Shown here piece after piece: positions 1-9,995 of a DNA stretch of 64,000 nt. Origin of the DNA: Protea cynaroides (Eukaryota > Streptophyta > Magnoliopsida > Proteales > Proteaceae); the NCBI GenBank assembly GCA_028583415.1, contig CM053276.1, positions 118,971,666-119,035,665 of the forward strand, in the 5' to 3' direction. The translations under genes were made by a program, and so were the position numbers. Every line of letters starts with the position of its first letter. Within the stretch, counting starts at the first letter, position 1. Below the pieces are notes generated by a model, which was given only the letters and a program-made list of their open reading frames with translations, made no database searches and had not been told where the DNA came from.

Positions 1-2459
1 TAGAACAGTCCCATTTTTTTACTGGACAGTTTTGGGACGGGATTTAACAGGTCGATTGTAGGCTGGTTTCTGATTCCCAGACCAAATTTGCACCCTTAAC
101 TTGGACCCATCATTTATAGATTGTTGTGCTTAAAATCAGTTTTACAAATCCATGATTTTTAAATAAACTAATATCTGCCTTAACTTTTGGATTTCTTTGG
201 AAGCTTTAAAAATGGACCTTTTCTCCCCTTCCACTGTTCAAATGAATCCAAGAAAGGTACAGTGTTGGTGTTTTCTATTCAAGCTACTAAATCTCTTTGG
301 GAGGCCCAAATTATTGCTGGTAGGAAAAAGTTCAAAAAGGGAAAACCAATTCTCGGTGGTGGGTCCTAATCTTTTGAAACTCTCATGGGCCACATGGGCC
401 ACTATTAATTATTGACCCCCAAGCCCATTGGTATGTGGTCCTCCTCATTGCTCGAGATATTTCAAATATAAATAAGTGATGATCTTTCCCAAGGATGATA
501 TGTGGATACGCTACCTCCATAAGGAATAATTAATTAAAAGATAATAATGGTATGTGGATTTATGACTTTCCAAACATTTACTCTTTTATTAGCTTTCTTC
601 TCTTGGGGGTGGTTGGAGTGGAGAGGAGAGGAGAGGAGAGGAGAGTTTATTTGCACATATGAATACTTTCTACAGGACCTGATCATCAATGTTCATATCC
701 AGTGGTCCCATACTTGAGAGGTGGAACCCATATTCATGGACGAATGTGCAGGTGAATCGTCCTCGTGATTAAAAAGGAGAGTCGGTTTAGCTAGTGTTAA
801 TTTTGTTTACTTGTAGTCCATAGATAGGACACAGAATTATTAGAATCATCCACATGATGACCTTCTACCTTCCTCGAATCTAATAAATGAAGATGGCTAA
901 TATTCTTAGAGTCCATAATTATATAATGCCTTGCTTAAGTACAAATCAAACATGCTTTTCTTACCTTAAAAAAGGTCATAAATTATATTTTAAAAATCAC
1001 ACTTGTAAACTAAAATCCTTCAAAGCAGATTTTGATATCTCAACTAATCCATCTTATTACTTGGCTACCAAAGATACCAGCCTTTTGTCATTAATTCGAT
1101 GATCAAACTTATGTCTATACGTACTGGAATGAATAAAGAAAATAAGATTAAAAAGATGAATTTGATGACCTTATTCTGCAGTTGTTGGCTGGCTGGCTGT
1201 AGAAAAACCAGGTTGAACCTAGATTAGACAGTGATCAAACCCCTTTCAATGGTTCAGGGCCTGATAGGTTCAGTTTTAAAAAGAATCATGACAGATTATT
1301 TAGAAGGTCATGACATGTGCGACTAGCCATTAAAACATTAGAAATCAAGACTAAAATAATGTTGTTTAATTCAGTATCACATGCAGTAAGAAGATGAAAG
1401 TATGCATGTTCAATGCCATGGAATTTATTTGTTACATGATCTGCTGCCATCACTCCCAAGTGGGGCATTATTATGTGACAATAACATGTGAACAAACCTA
1501 ATAAAATGGGACAAAAATGGTATCAATAAAAGATTATTCAAAAGTCTAAATCATAAAACTTTAATTAATCTCCCCCTCACATACACATGAACATCCCTTA
1601 CTGAGATTATATTATTGTTGTTGTTCTATACTTGTCAGAAGGGAGACATGTCAGTGACATGAGTAATGAGTTGTAAGACATAGGTCTTCCAAGAAATCAA
1701 CTGTTCTTCTGTCATAGGTTTTAATATTCATATGCCTCGTGAGTTTATTCCCAAGTGAAGACCCTCTGACAATAAAGAAGACTATACTTTCAGTGAGAGA
1801 GAGAGAGAGAGAGAGAGATTAATATTTAAAGCACGACAATAGGAAACAAATATAAGCACCAGTGTGTAGAAAATGTGGTGGAGATTGCATGAGTGGATGG
1901 TCAAAAACCACAAACTAGCTAGGATCTCCCAAGATCAAAAAAGTATTCTTTATTGAATTGAAAAGGCAGTAAAGTAGTGTTGACTGATGACGAAACCCTA
2001 AAGTTTCTTTTTTCAAATGATTTTATTAGTGTTTTAAGGGAATCTTTAAATGAGGAAAATTGCTTTGCCTCTTATTAAAAATATGGTCGGAGATGAGCAG
2101 CCCACGTTTCTTTGGTTAGGACTGTTCACCTTGGAGGGTTTTGCTGGTGGAGTTGTTGGCTTGGCCGAAGGCAGAATCAGACGGGGTAGGCAAAGTTACT
2201 GCTGCCCTCTCCCCAATGATGGAAAAATGGGCCAAAGACCCTTGGCCCATAACCAACTTCCTTCAGTTGCCTTAACACAATATTCGGCCAAAAAAAAAAA
2301 AAAATGTACAATATTCTCACGCTCACTCTTTCCTAACCGCCATATGGATCATCAATATATAAATCATGATTCTTTCTGTATACCCTTTGATTTATCATGG
2401 AATGCTTACATGCATGTTGCACTGTGAATCCCTCTCCCATGTAAGATTAAAGAATCGTC

Positions 2460-2545
<86 letters not shown>

Positions 2546-2976
2546 TTTTCCACTTGCACTTCCCCGTTTGTTAAATTTTCCTATATTTTTAAATTTTCTC
2601 AAAAAAAGAAAAAAAGAAATAACGTATATTTAGTCACTGATCTCTATAAGTTGGTAGGATGACACTATCACAGAACACAAAGGGGACTGATCAGGGTATG
2701 GACCGTATGGTGAGAAATGGTTATTGTGTGATCAGCCTGAGTCCCAAATAGGTTATGGGGACACGCATAGTTATGAAGGCAGACGACATTCAGAGTAAAT
2801 ATAAAAAAAACAAACAATGGTGAATGGGAGTGCATGTCGGACATTGAACTGGTGAAGGGAAAGACTTTGGGACCTGCATTCCCTGAGAAGAACATGCTCT
2901 GTTATTCTGTTGGGAACAGACACTCCATGGCATTCCATGTCTCCGTCCTGCTGTTTTAGCTGACACTGTCACGTTT
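1..2976. other. Intergenic DNA, no gene recognised
   Basis: AT-rich sequence with only short, unconvincing reading frames. It holds a GA microsatellite at about 1795-1818 and a compound TA/GA microsatellite at about 2461-2535. No splice-linked coding blocks, RNA gene or transposon termini were recognised before the Copia target duplication at 2977. Confidence 0.6.
2461..2535. repeat. Compound (TA)n(GA)n microsatellite
   Basis: About 12 TA units pass directly into about 25 GA units. Such compound runs are often length-polymorphic. The frame crossing it, with an ERERER stretch, is a by-product of the repeat and not a gene. Confidence 0.9.
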
Positions 2977-2981
2977 CTGAG

Positions 2982-3142
2982 TGTTAGATTGGTAAAGTGA
3001 GAGAGAGACTTCTGGAATTCTCAGTAATATTTATTACCTGGATCAATACGGTATTTATACAAACTATAATACTACACGATAAAAACTACATACATTCTAC
3101 TAAAGACACGTGGCTATTACACATGACTATTACATTGTAACA
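2982..3142 (-). repeat. 3' LTR of Copia element 2982-7064
   Basis: 161 bp, TG...CA ended on either strand, preceded by CTGAG. It is the 3' LTR because the element reads on the minus strand and the purine tract abuts its inner edge. Confidence 0.92.
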
Positions 3143-3149
3143 TCCCCCC

Positions 3150-5390
3150 TCAAGCGGGCACAGGAGATATCCGTAGTCCTAGCTTGTCAATCAATGTAAT
3201 GAATGGACCTTGCCCTAATGGTTTAGTCAAAATATATGCCCATTGCAAGTGCGATCGAATGTGAAAAGTTTGGAGAAGACCACTTTATAGTTTTTCCCAA
3301 ACCAAGTGGCAATCCACTTCAATGTACTTGGTTTTCTCATGAAAAATGGGATTAGCTGCTATATGAAGAGCTACTTGGTTATTACAATATACAGAAATAA
3401 GAGTAGAATGAAAAAAGAGTAAATTACATAGACACCCCCTCTACTGTAGTGAAATTAACAGAACTATCCTGTTTTTTCAAAAGTTACACAGAATACCCCT
3501 CTAACAATGCTATCATACAATCTCATCCCTACCGTTACTTTCAACTTAACGGCAGATGGTCAATTTTTTTTTAAGACGAAAATATCCTCAAAAAGCAAAG
3601 AGAGAACCGTAACTGCAACATTTCTCAGGTACTCCTTTGTTCTCGTTTTCAAAAAATCATATATAGATCTGAGATTAAAGAAACCATATCGCCACTATGA
3701 TCGAAGATTTCTCATCGTACCTCATCTCATCGTACTTGTTGAGAGACAAATGTAGCGATTCAGGGAAAGAAGAGCTCTTCTTGAAAATGGGGTGTTATTT
3801 AGGTCTTGCAGAGAGCATGGAGATTCATCCTCAGAATCTCCTTTTTTATTCTTTTTTATTCTAAAGCTCTCACTCGATTTCGTTTCGATTTTGATTCACT
3901 ACCCCTCTTCTGCACCACTATCGAATGCGAAATTGATGGTAATTAAACTAAGAGGTGATGCCTTGAGGGAGCGCGGCACTTTTGATTCTACGATCTGAGT
4001 TCCCTTCCATGGGAACATTTTAATGTTGGAGGCAGCATTTTCATTTGACCTGCATGGCTTCTTTGAGGTTGTTGCAAGAAAACGATGGGAGTTATAGGAG
4101 AAAATGGAGTTGGAGAAAGGTGATATTCACAAACGAGTTTGAATCGGCAGATTCTTTCCCAAAATGTCCTATTCTGTTGCGATTACTCCATCACCACCGA
4201 CTCTGATCTCTGCATCGTCACAGTCGGAGCTCGTCAAATTACTGGAGAATCCAGACTCGATCTATTACACATAAACCTGAAGCTGGTAAACTCCCTGTTA
4301 ATTTCTCCCAATTTCCCAAATCTATAGACGTCCCCAAATCGTTGGAGAAGAACACACAGGCGGTAGTTGGAGAAGAAAGAGGAACAAAGAGAGATTTTCG
4401 TTTGAGAATAAAGAGGAACAAAGGGTATTTTTGTCTTTAAAAAATTTTGACCATCTGCCGTTAAGTTGAAAGTAACGGTAGGGATGAGATTGTATGATAG
4501 CATTGTTAGAGGGGTATTCTGTGTAACTTTTGAAAAAGCAGGATAGTTCTGTTAATTTCACAACAGTTGAGGGGGTGTCTCCCAAATCAGTAAACAACGC
4601 CTTTAGCCAAATAATTTCACATGTTAGAGATGCCAATGCGCGATATTCAGCTTCTACTGAAGACCGAGAAACAGTAAGTTGCTTCTTAGTTTTCCACGAG
4701 ATAGGAGAATCTCCAAAGAAAGTAATGTACCCAATAGTGGACTGACGAGTGAATGGACAACTGGCCCAATCAGTCATAATATCCGGTCAGAATTGGTTCA
4801 TGGGCTGGTTTCATATTAAGACCAAGAAGAGTGATCCCTTAATATACCGCAAAACTCAATGGGCAACATTGAGATGCAGTTCCCGAGGACTATGCATGAA
4901 CTGACTTAGAATGTGAACAGCATAGCATAAATCCGGCAGAGTGACAGTCAAGTAAATCAATATTCCAATGAGAAGATGATAGGTTGCTGGGTCTTGGAGA
5001 GGAGTACTAGATTCATTGTCTAACCTTAAATGTTGTTCCATTGAAAATGGGCTAGGTTTACAAGCAATGAAGCCCGAATCCACTAAGATATTCATAGTAT
5101 ATTTTTGTTCATACAACAGCAGCCCATTAGAAGTGGACACAACTTCTAAGCCCAAAAAAGTATGTTAACGGACCCAAGTTACGACCCAAGTTTTTTGATC
5201 TGGAAAAATTGTTGAAGCTGGGCCTTCGTTTGAGTAACATGATAAGGATGTGACCAGGATGTGACCCAGTAAGAATGAGCTATGACTATTGTCCCATCAT
5301 TGTAAATAAATAAAGAAGCATATGCAAAAGATTGTTTGAACTGTAAGTGAAGAAGTGCATCAACAAGTTTCTTGTTCCACCACCAAGAAC
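3150..5390 (-). pseudogene. Copia reverse transcriptase / RNase H remnant
   Basis: Read on the minus strand this is the end of a Copia pol. About 5390-5160 gives a decayed reverse-transcriptase piece (WNKKLVDALLHLQFKQS). About 5155-4856 gives the RT tail (KYTMNILVDSGF, LPDLCYAVHILSQFMHSP). About 4777-4581 gives the start of Copia RNase H (WASCPFTRQSTIGY, SRSSVEAEYRALA). The RNase H then breaks at the nested insertion and resumes at about 3417-3150 (NNQVALHIAANPIFHEKTKY, IEVDCHLVWEKL) with an internal stop. Order and spacing match Copia pol. The frames are interrupted by stops and an insertion, so it cannot make a working enzyme. Confidence 0.88.
3418..4580. mobile_element. Non-autonomous element with ~160-bp terminal inverted repeats
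   Basis: The stretch at about 3430-3590 is the imperfect reverse complement of about 4420-4580. Shared blocks include GACACCCCCTC, GTGAAATTAACAGAACTATCC and TCATACAATCTCATCCC. The element splits the Copia RNase H, which reads WLKALFTDLG on one side and resumes NNQVALHIAAN on the other, so it landed after the Copia element. The arm length and an AGTAAATTACAT-type start resemble Mutator-like (MULE) elements. A clean target duplication was not resolved because the outermost bases of the arms have diverged. No transposase or recognisable captured gene is visible in the 0.8-kb core. Confidence 0.8.
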
Positions 5391-5703
5391 TGCAGAAACA
5401 CAGATCACAAACCACAGATTTAGGAAACAATCCTAAATCAAGAGGAAGAATCAGCAGAAGGAAAGACAAGATGCAGCGGAAACACTCAACGCTGAACAAA
5501 CAAACATGGCAAATAAACACCCTAAATCAAGAAACCAGAAGAAAACTTGGAGCAGAAAGTCGGCAGACGAATCAACGAATCGAGCAAATGGAACCAAGAA
5601 ACACAAGAACACAAACCTGAAAAGATTTTGTTTTTTTTTGGGTAGGTACATGAAAATATTTTCAGAGCACCATCAAATGAAAGAGCAGCTAGAAAGAATG
5701 GCA

Positions 5704-6052
5704 GAACACTGGAAGAAGCCCTGGATCGCACACAAATCAGCAAGATCTCCAAGTCCTTCGCAAATCGAAGAACCAGAAAAGATAATTGGAAAGATCCAGA
5801 GAAGAAAAAAAATATCAGGGGTGTTGTCGATGGAATCCGTTCTGCTTCTCTGATTCTGCCACATAGATGAAACATGGAAGAACACTGGAAGAAGCCCTGG
5901 ATCGCACACAAATCAGCAAGATCTCCAAGTCCTTCGCAAATCGAAGAACCAGAAAAGATAATTGGAAAGATCCAGAGAAGAAAAAAAATATCAGGGGTGT
6001 TGTTGATGGAATCCGTTATGCTTCTCTGATTCTGCCACGTAGATGGAACACC
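5704..6052. repeat. Two-copy 176-bp tandem duplication
   Basis: A block starting GAACACTGGAAGAAGCCC recurs at 5704 and 5880 with only a few differences. It lies in the part of the Copia element between the pol remnant and the primer site, where gag would be expected. No coding role was recognised. Confidence 0.88.
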
Positions 6053-6903
6053 TACACAACAAGAAGATGGGCGGGATATACCCCGGGACCACTCCGATGC
6101 TAAAGTTAGAGATTTTCAGGGACACAAAATGGAGCTCTTCGTGGAACATTAGAGCTCCTTGAAAATGAGGGTTCCTTGAGATACTGGAGCCACCACCATC
6201 TTTCCTTCCTCTTCGATGAAATGAAATTTTTGAACCATAGAGAGAGTAAGACACAAGAGGATTAATACCTAGTTAGGGTGTTTATTCTTTTGACATGAAA
6301 ATTCCAGGTGCCCCTACAATTGAAGATCCTTATGCTATATATAAGTCCCAAAGGAATTTTCCAGACAAGCCTCTCCACACCTACCACAATCTCGATCATC
6401 AGCCTCTTAGGAAACAGTAAGTTTGATAGGCTACGACCCGTTAGGGCGGCGCTGGGACGTCTTGTCAACAGCTTACGACCCCCCTTGGTCTTCTTCGACC
6501 CCCTTATAATCCACGTCCTCCATATTTTCTGATACTTATCTCTGCCCTTACACTTTTACCGAGTGTCAGTCATGCTTTTTGTTGATTCGATCCATGATAT
6601 GGTGATCTGACCAATCAAATCGACCTACTTGGCATTTATAGTTGGTGTCAGTATTTATGAGCATTAATGGCTGTACATTAAATGCCCAGCTACCCCCATC
6701 AACTGGTCCCATCATGTCTGGATCACCCTGGGGAGTCGAACAGGAGTTCCTTTTTCGGACATCTCTTAAGCTCATTACTCGTGCTTTAGATGTATGTCAC
6801 GTGTCCTTTTCTCTAAGATCATCTTACATTCTTCATTGACGGTTAGATTTGTACTCATTATGATTTTCCCCTAACAAGGGGGAGTAACCCCACTCTGATA
6901 CCA

Positions 6904-7064
6904 TGTTAGATTGGTAAAATGAGAGAGAGACTTCTGGAATTCTTAGTTATGTTTATTAACTACATCAGTACGGTATTTATACAAGCTACAATACTACATG
7001 ATAAATACTACATACATTTTACAAAAGACACGTGGCTATTACACGTGACTATTACATTGTAACA
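6904..7064 (-). repeat. 5' LTR of Copia element 2982-7064
   Basis: 161 bp, same length as its partner and followed by CTGAG. The initiator-Met tRNA primer site begins directly at its inner edge on the minus strand. Confidence 0.92.
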
Positions 7065-7069
7065 CTGAG

Positions 7070-9995
7070 TAAGACACCAATTCATTTTCCATAGGAGTAA
7101 GACACCAATGCATTGTGAGAGTATGAGTCTTATATCATGGCCTTCATAAATTTGATATTTGTTTTCAAAACTTTTAATTAGGTTCAATTAGGGAGAGGGT
7201 TCCCCACAAAGTTAACCTTCGGGAATCTCTCACTCCACATCAATGGAGGTGTGGAAAACAGTATCGCCAATAGGGATTTATGTCAGTATGAGAAAGAAAG
7301 TATCAAAATATGATTTTGGGAATGGATCCCCCGCACCAACATCGTGGGGATCTTTTTTCCTTCCAAATATTATCAATCTTGGCTATAACATTAAAGGCAC
7401 TTAAAAAGAATGAAATTTTGGGTTTGGGAAATTTAAGCTAGAAATCTGTTCCTGTATTGTTTAAATATTTCAACATTTTTTTAGTCATACAAGTTTTTGG
7501 AATATTTGGCTTTCTTTTCCTCTTAAAAGTTTACCTAGTAGGTTTTGTTTGGTTGCAAGGGGAATTGAAGGGAAGGAAAGTAAAAAAATTTAATTTTAAA
7601 AGGAAATTTTTATAATTATAACATAACATAATTATATAAATTACTTAAATTTCTTAATATATTTAGTAATGATAATTGTAAGATATAAAATTTATTTTCA
7701 TTTTCAAATGCAAGGGTTTTGTATGCAAGGTGAAGTGTAAGTTAATTAACTAAATATGGAATGATTTCAAATTAGTTACATGGTAATGTGATAGCATGTG
7801 CTGTAATCATTATAAAATTATTATTTTTTCGTTAATAAAAGTTTCCTTTTAAAGTTAAAAAATTTCACTTCCCTTCCATACAATTTCCCTTGTAACCAAA
7901 CAAAACCTCAGTGATTTTTAGATGAATAATGCTGTGAAAACATGGCCAGGACTTACAAACAAAAATTAAAATAAAAGTAAATGGTCAAAAACATGAAATG
8001 AAAGAAACAATTTATCTCAGCCATTAATTGTTCAATTTTCAAATTTGATTGTAAAAAAATTGAAATGAAGAAACAATTTATTTCGGCCAAATTCTTCAAC
8101 TCTCTCTCTCTCTCTCTCTCTCTCAACATGTAATGTGGATGCTAAGGTGTCAAAGCATTATTAGTTGCCCATTTCGGACGAAGGGACTTCAAAGAAACCT
8201 GAAACTTGACTGGTTGATGTATATAGTAGAGATTAGAGTCCAACATGAACAAATCGTGGAAACAAATCAATTTAAGGTGGTTGCGCGTGGATGCAAGTAA
8301 AGTGTGGTAAAAAAGGACATCCTAGTGCACAAGACTCCTACTACTACAAGTCTGGGGAGGACAGAATGTATACAGCCTTACCCTCACAATATAGAGAGAC
8401 TGTTTCCTTGTTTCGAACCAATGACCACCGATTGCAATATGACAACCTTATCATCACACCAAGGCAATATGCAAGTAAAATGTGGCAATTGATGATAATT
8501 CCAAACAAATGCCTTAATATGGAGCCCCTTTTTCTTGCATCTAATGCCTTTCTTCTTTGCAGACCATGCTTTGCCCAGGCGGTTTACCATTGCTTGCTTA
8601 AGAAAGTGCCCGAGGGTTGGTTAGTGGATTATGTCCTCTTAGCGGCATCCAGTGTATGGCTTGCTTTCTCAGAAAACTTGTTATGATTGAGAGTGTACTT
8701 CTATGATTCAACATGAATCTGTGCGTCAAATATGTCAATGACCTCATGGCTGTTTCCATGTTTCTTATGAGTCTTAGAGATAGGAGTTTCAAAGACACAG
8801 AAAACAGACCTTAGTTTCCATGGCCAAGAATACCTGCAATTTTTGCATAAAATTGAGTAATGAATTTCATGAGTTTTTGAGTCCTTGAATCCCGGCTCCT
8901 AATCATACTTACTTGATACCATCCAACCAATCCATGCATTGATCGGATCGTCACAGCCGTGCAGAAAAGAACTGCCCCACATCCATAAGAAAACACCTGC
9001 AACGTGCTACTACTAACTGCTAAAGAACCCCTATTATGGAGGTAGTGAGAATCCACCCCAGAAAATACAGGATGACCCAAATATTTCATGACAAGAAGCA
9101 TTGAAGTAATTTCTAATTGTGGGGTAACAAAACAGATCCAGATCCTCTAGCGCTACCAGGCGGCTGGGAGTGCATCAGGACACCCGCCCGATACATTCCA
9201 CCATCGGATCCCCCCACTGCCGGCTGGCAGCACTACAGAAAACGGTGTCTGACAAGCAAGCACATCTGTCTAGGCATTGAACATGACAATGACCTTATAT
9301 CTCCATGGAGAAGGGAGTATTGAAACGCCTCACACGGATAAATATTTCTCTCAAGAATGTGGTAACGGAAATGCAATACAAATGGAGATGACAAAAGCTA
9401 TGGAAGGACCCTGCTCCCTCTTAACTCGAATGTTTCACCAAGAGTCAATCAGCACATTCATTTCTTCCAAATTCAAGTAAATCTGTATTTGCCACTGTAC
9501 AACAATATATTTAGTTCCCCATTTCTTCTCCTTTCTCTTCTAGTAAAATTCCCTTCAGAAAAGACAGAACAACAAGTATATCGCAAGCAGAGATCAATTA
9601 GCAGTAAAATGATGCAGGTATTTGTTAGTGTCATAAAAGAGATTGAAGTCCATTTAGAAGCATACAACAACAATGCAATGCAGTTTTCATGATGGGCGAT
9701 GGGCAGTCTTTCCTTCCGTCTTACCAGTCATACTAAGAGATTGAGTGTCCCAGTTCTCTGATTGCATGGCATGCAATTCTCTCATGTATTTAACAACCAA
9801 GCCTGTAGGAGGTGTTGTGCGTTAAGAACCTATAATCCTTTCACTGGGCTAAAGGTAAAACATAGGGATATCTGACTTTTTTTCCTGAATCTTCCTTTTC
9901 AAAAAAAAAAAAAAAAAATTTCCCCTTTTTTTCTATACAACCTTGATACCATTGGAAGGGGTATACATGGAGGGCGGGGATTTCATCCAGTTCTC
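7070..9995. other. Intergenic DNA with one MITE, no gene recognised
   Basis: Apart from the MITE at 7540-7907, I see a CT microsatellite (about 8099-8124) and low-complexity AT sequence. Nothing reads as a conserved protein. The last few hundred bases hold the 3' flank of the minus-strand PPR gene. Confidence 0.55.
7540..7907. mobile_element. MITE, hAT-like termini
   Basis: The left end (GGTTTTGTTTGGTTGCAAGG) and the reverse complement of the right end (GGTTTTGTTTGGTTACAAGG) are near-identical. Similarity continues for roughly 70-80 bp (AAGGGAAG, AATTTAA, TTTAAAAGGAAA). The core is AT-rich with no reading frame. Size and termini fit a hAT-type MITE. I could not match an 8-bp target duplication, so the superfamily is tentative. 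Confidence 0.75.

Larger units (their letters stand above)
2982..7064 (-). mobile_element. Ty1/Copia LTR retrotransposon, degenerate
   Basis: Two 161-bp direct repeats (2982-3142 and 6904-7064) begin TGTTAGATTGG and end TTGTAACA. They are flanked by the same 5-bp target duplication, CTGAG (2977-2981 and 7065-7069). On the minus strand the right repeat is the 5' LTR, followed by an initiator-Met primer site (TGGTATCAGAG, rev-comp of about 6893-6903). A polypurine tract (GAGGGGGGA, rev-comp of about 3143-3151) precedes the 3' LTR. The LTRs differ at roughly one site in ten by eye, so the insertion is old. Only reverse-transcriptase and RNase H remnants survive; gag, protease and integrase are not recognisable. 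A second transposon sits inside it at about 3418-4580. Confidence 0.93.

Noticed and set aside
2050..2662. Frames across the TA/GA microsatellite
   Set aside because: Simple-sequence translation (IYIYIY, ERERER) with no conserved neighbour.
8291..8686. 131-codon frame between the MITE and the PPR gene
   Set aside because: No protein family recognised, and frames overlap on both strands.
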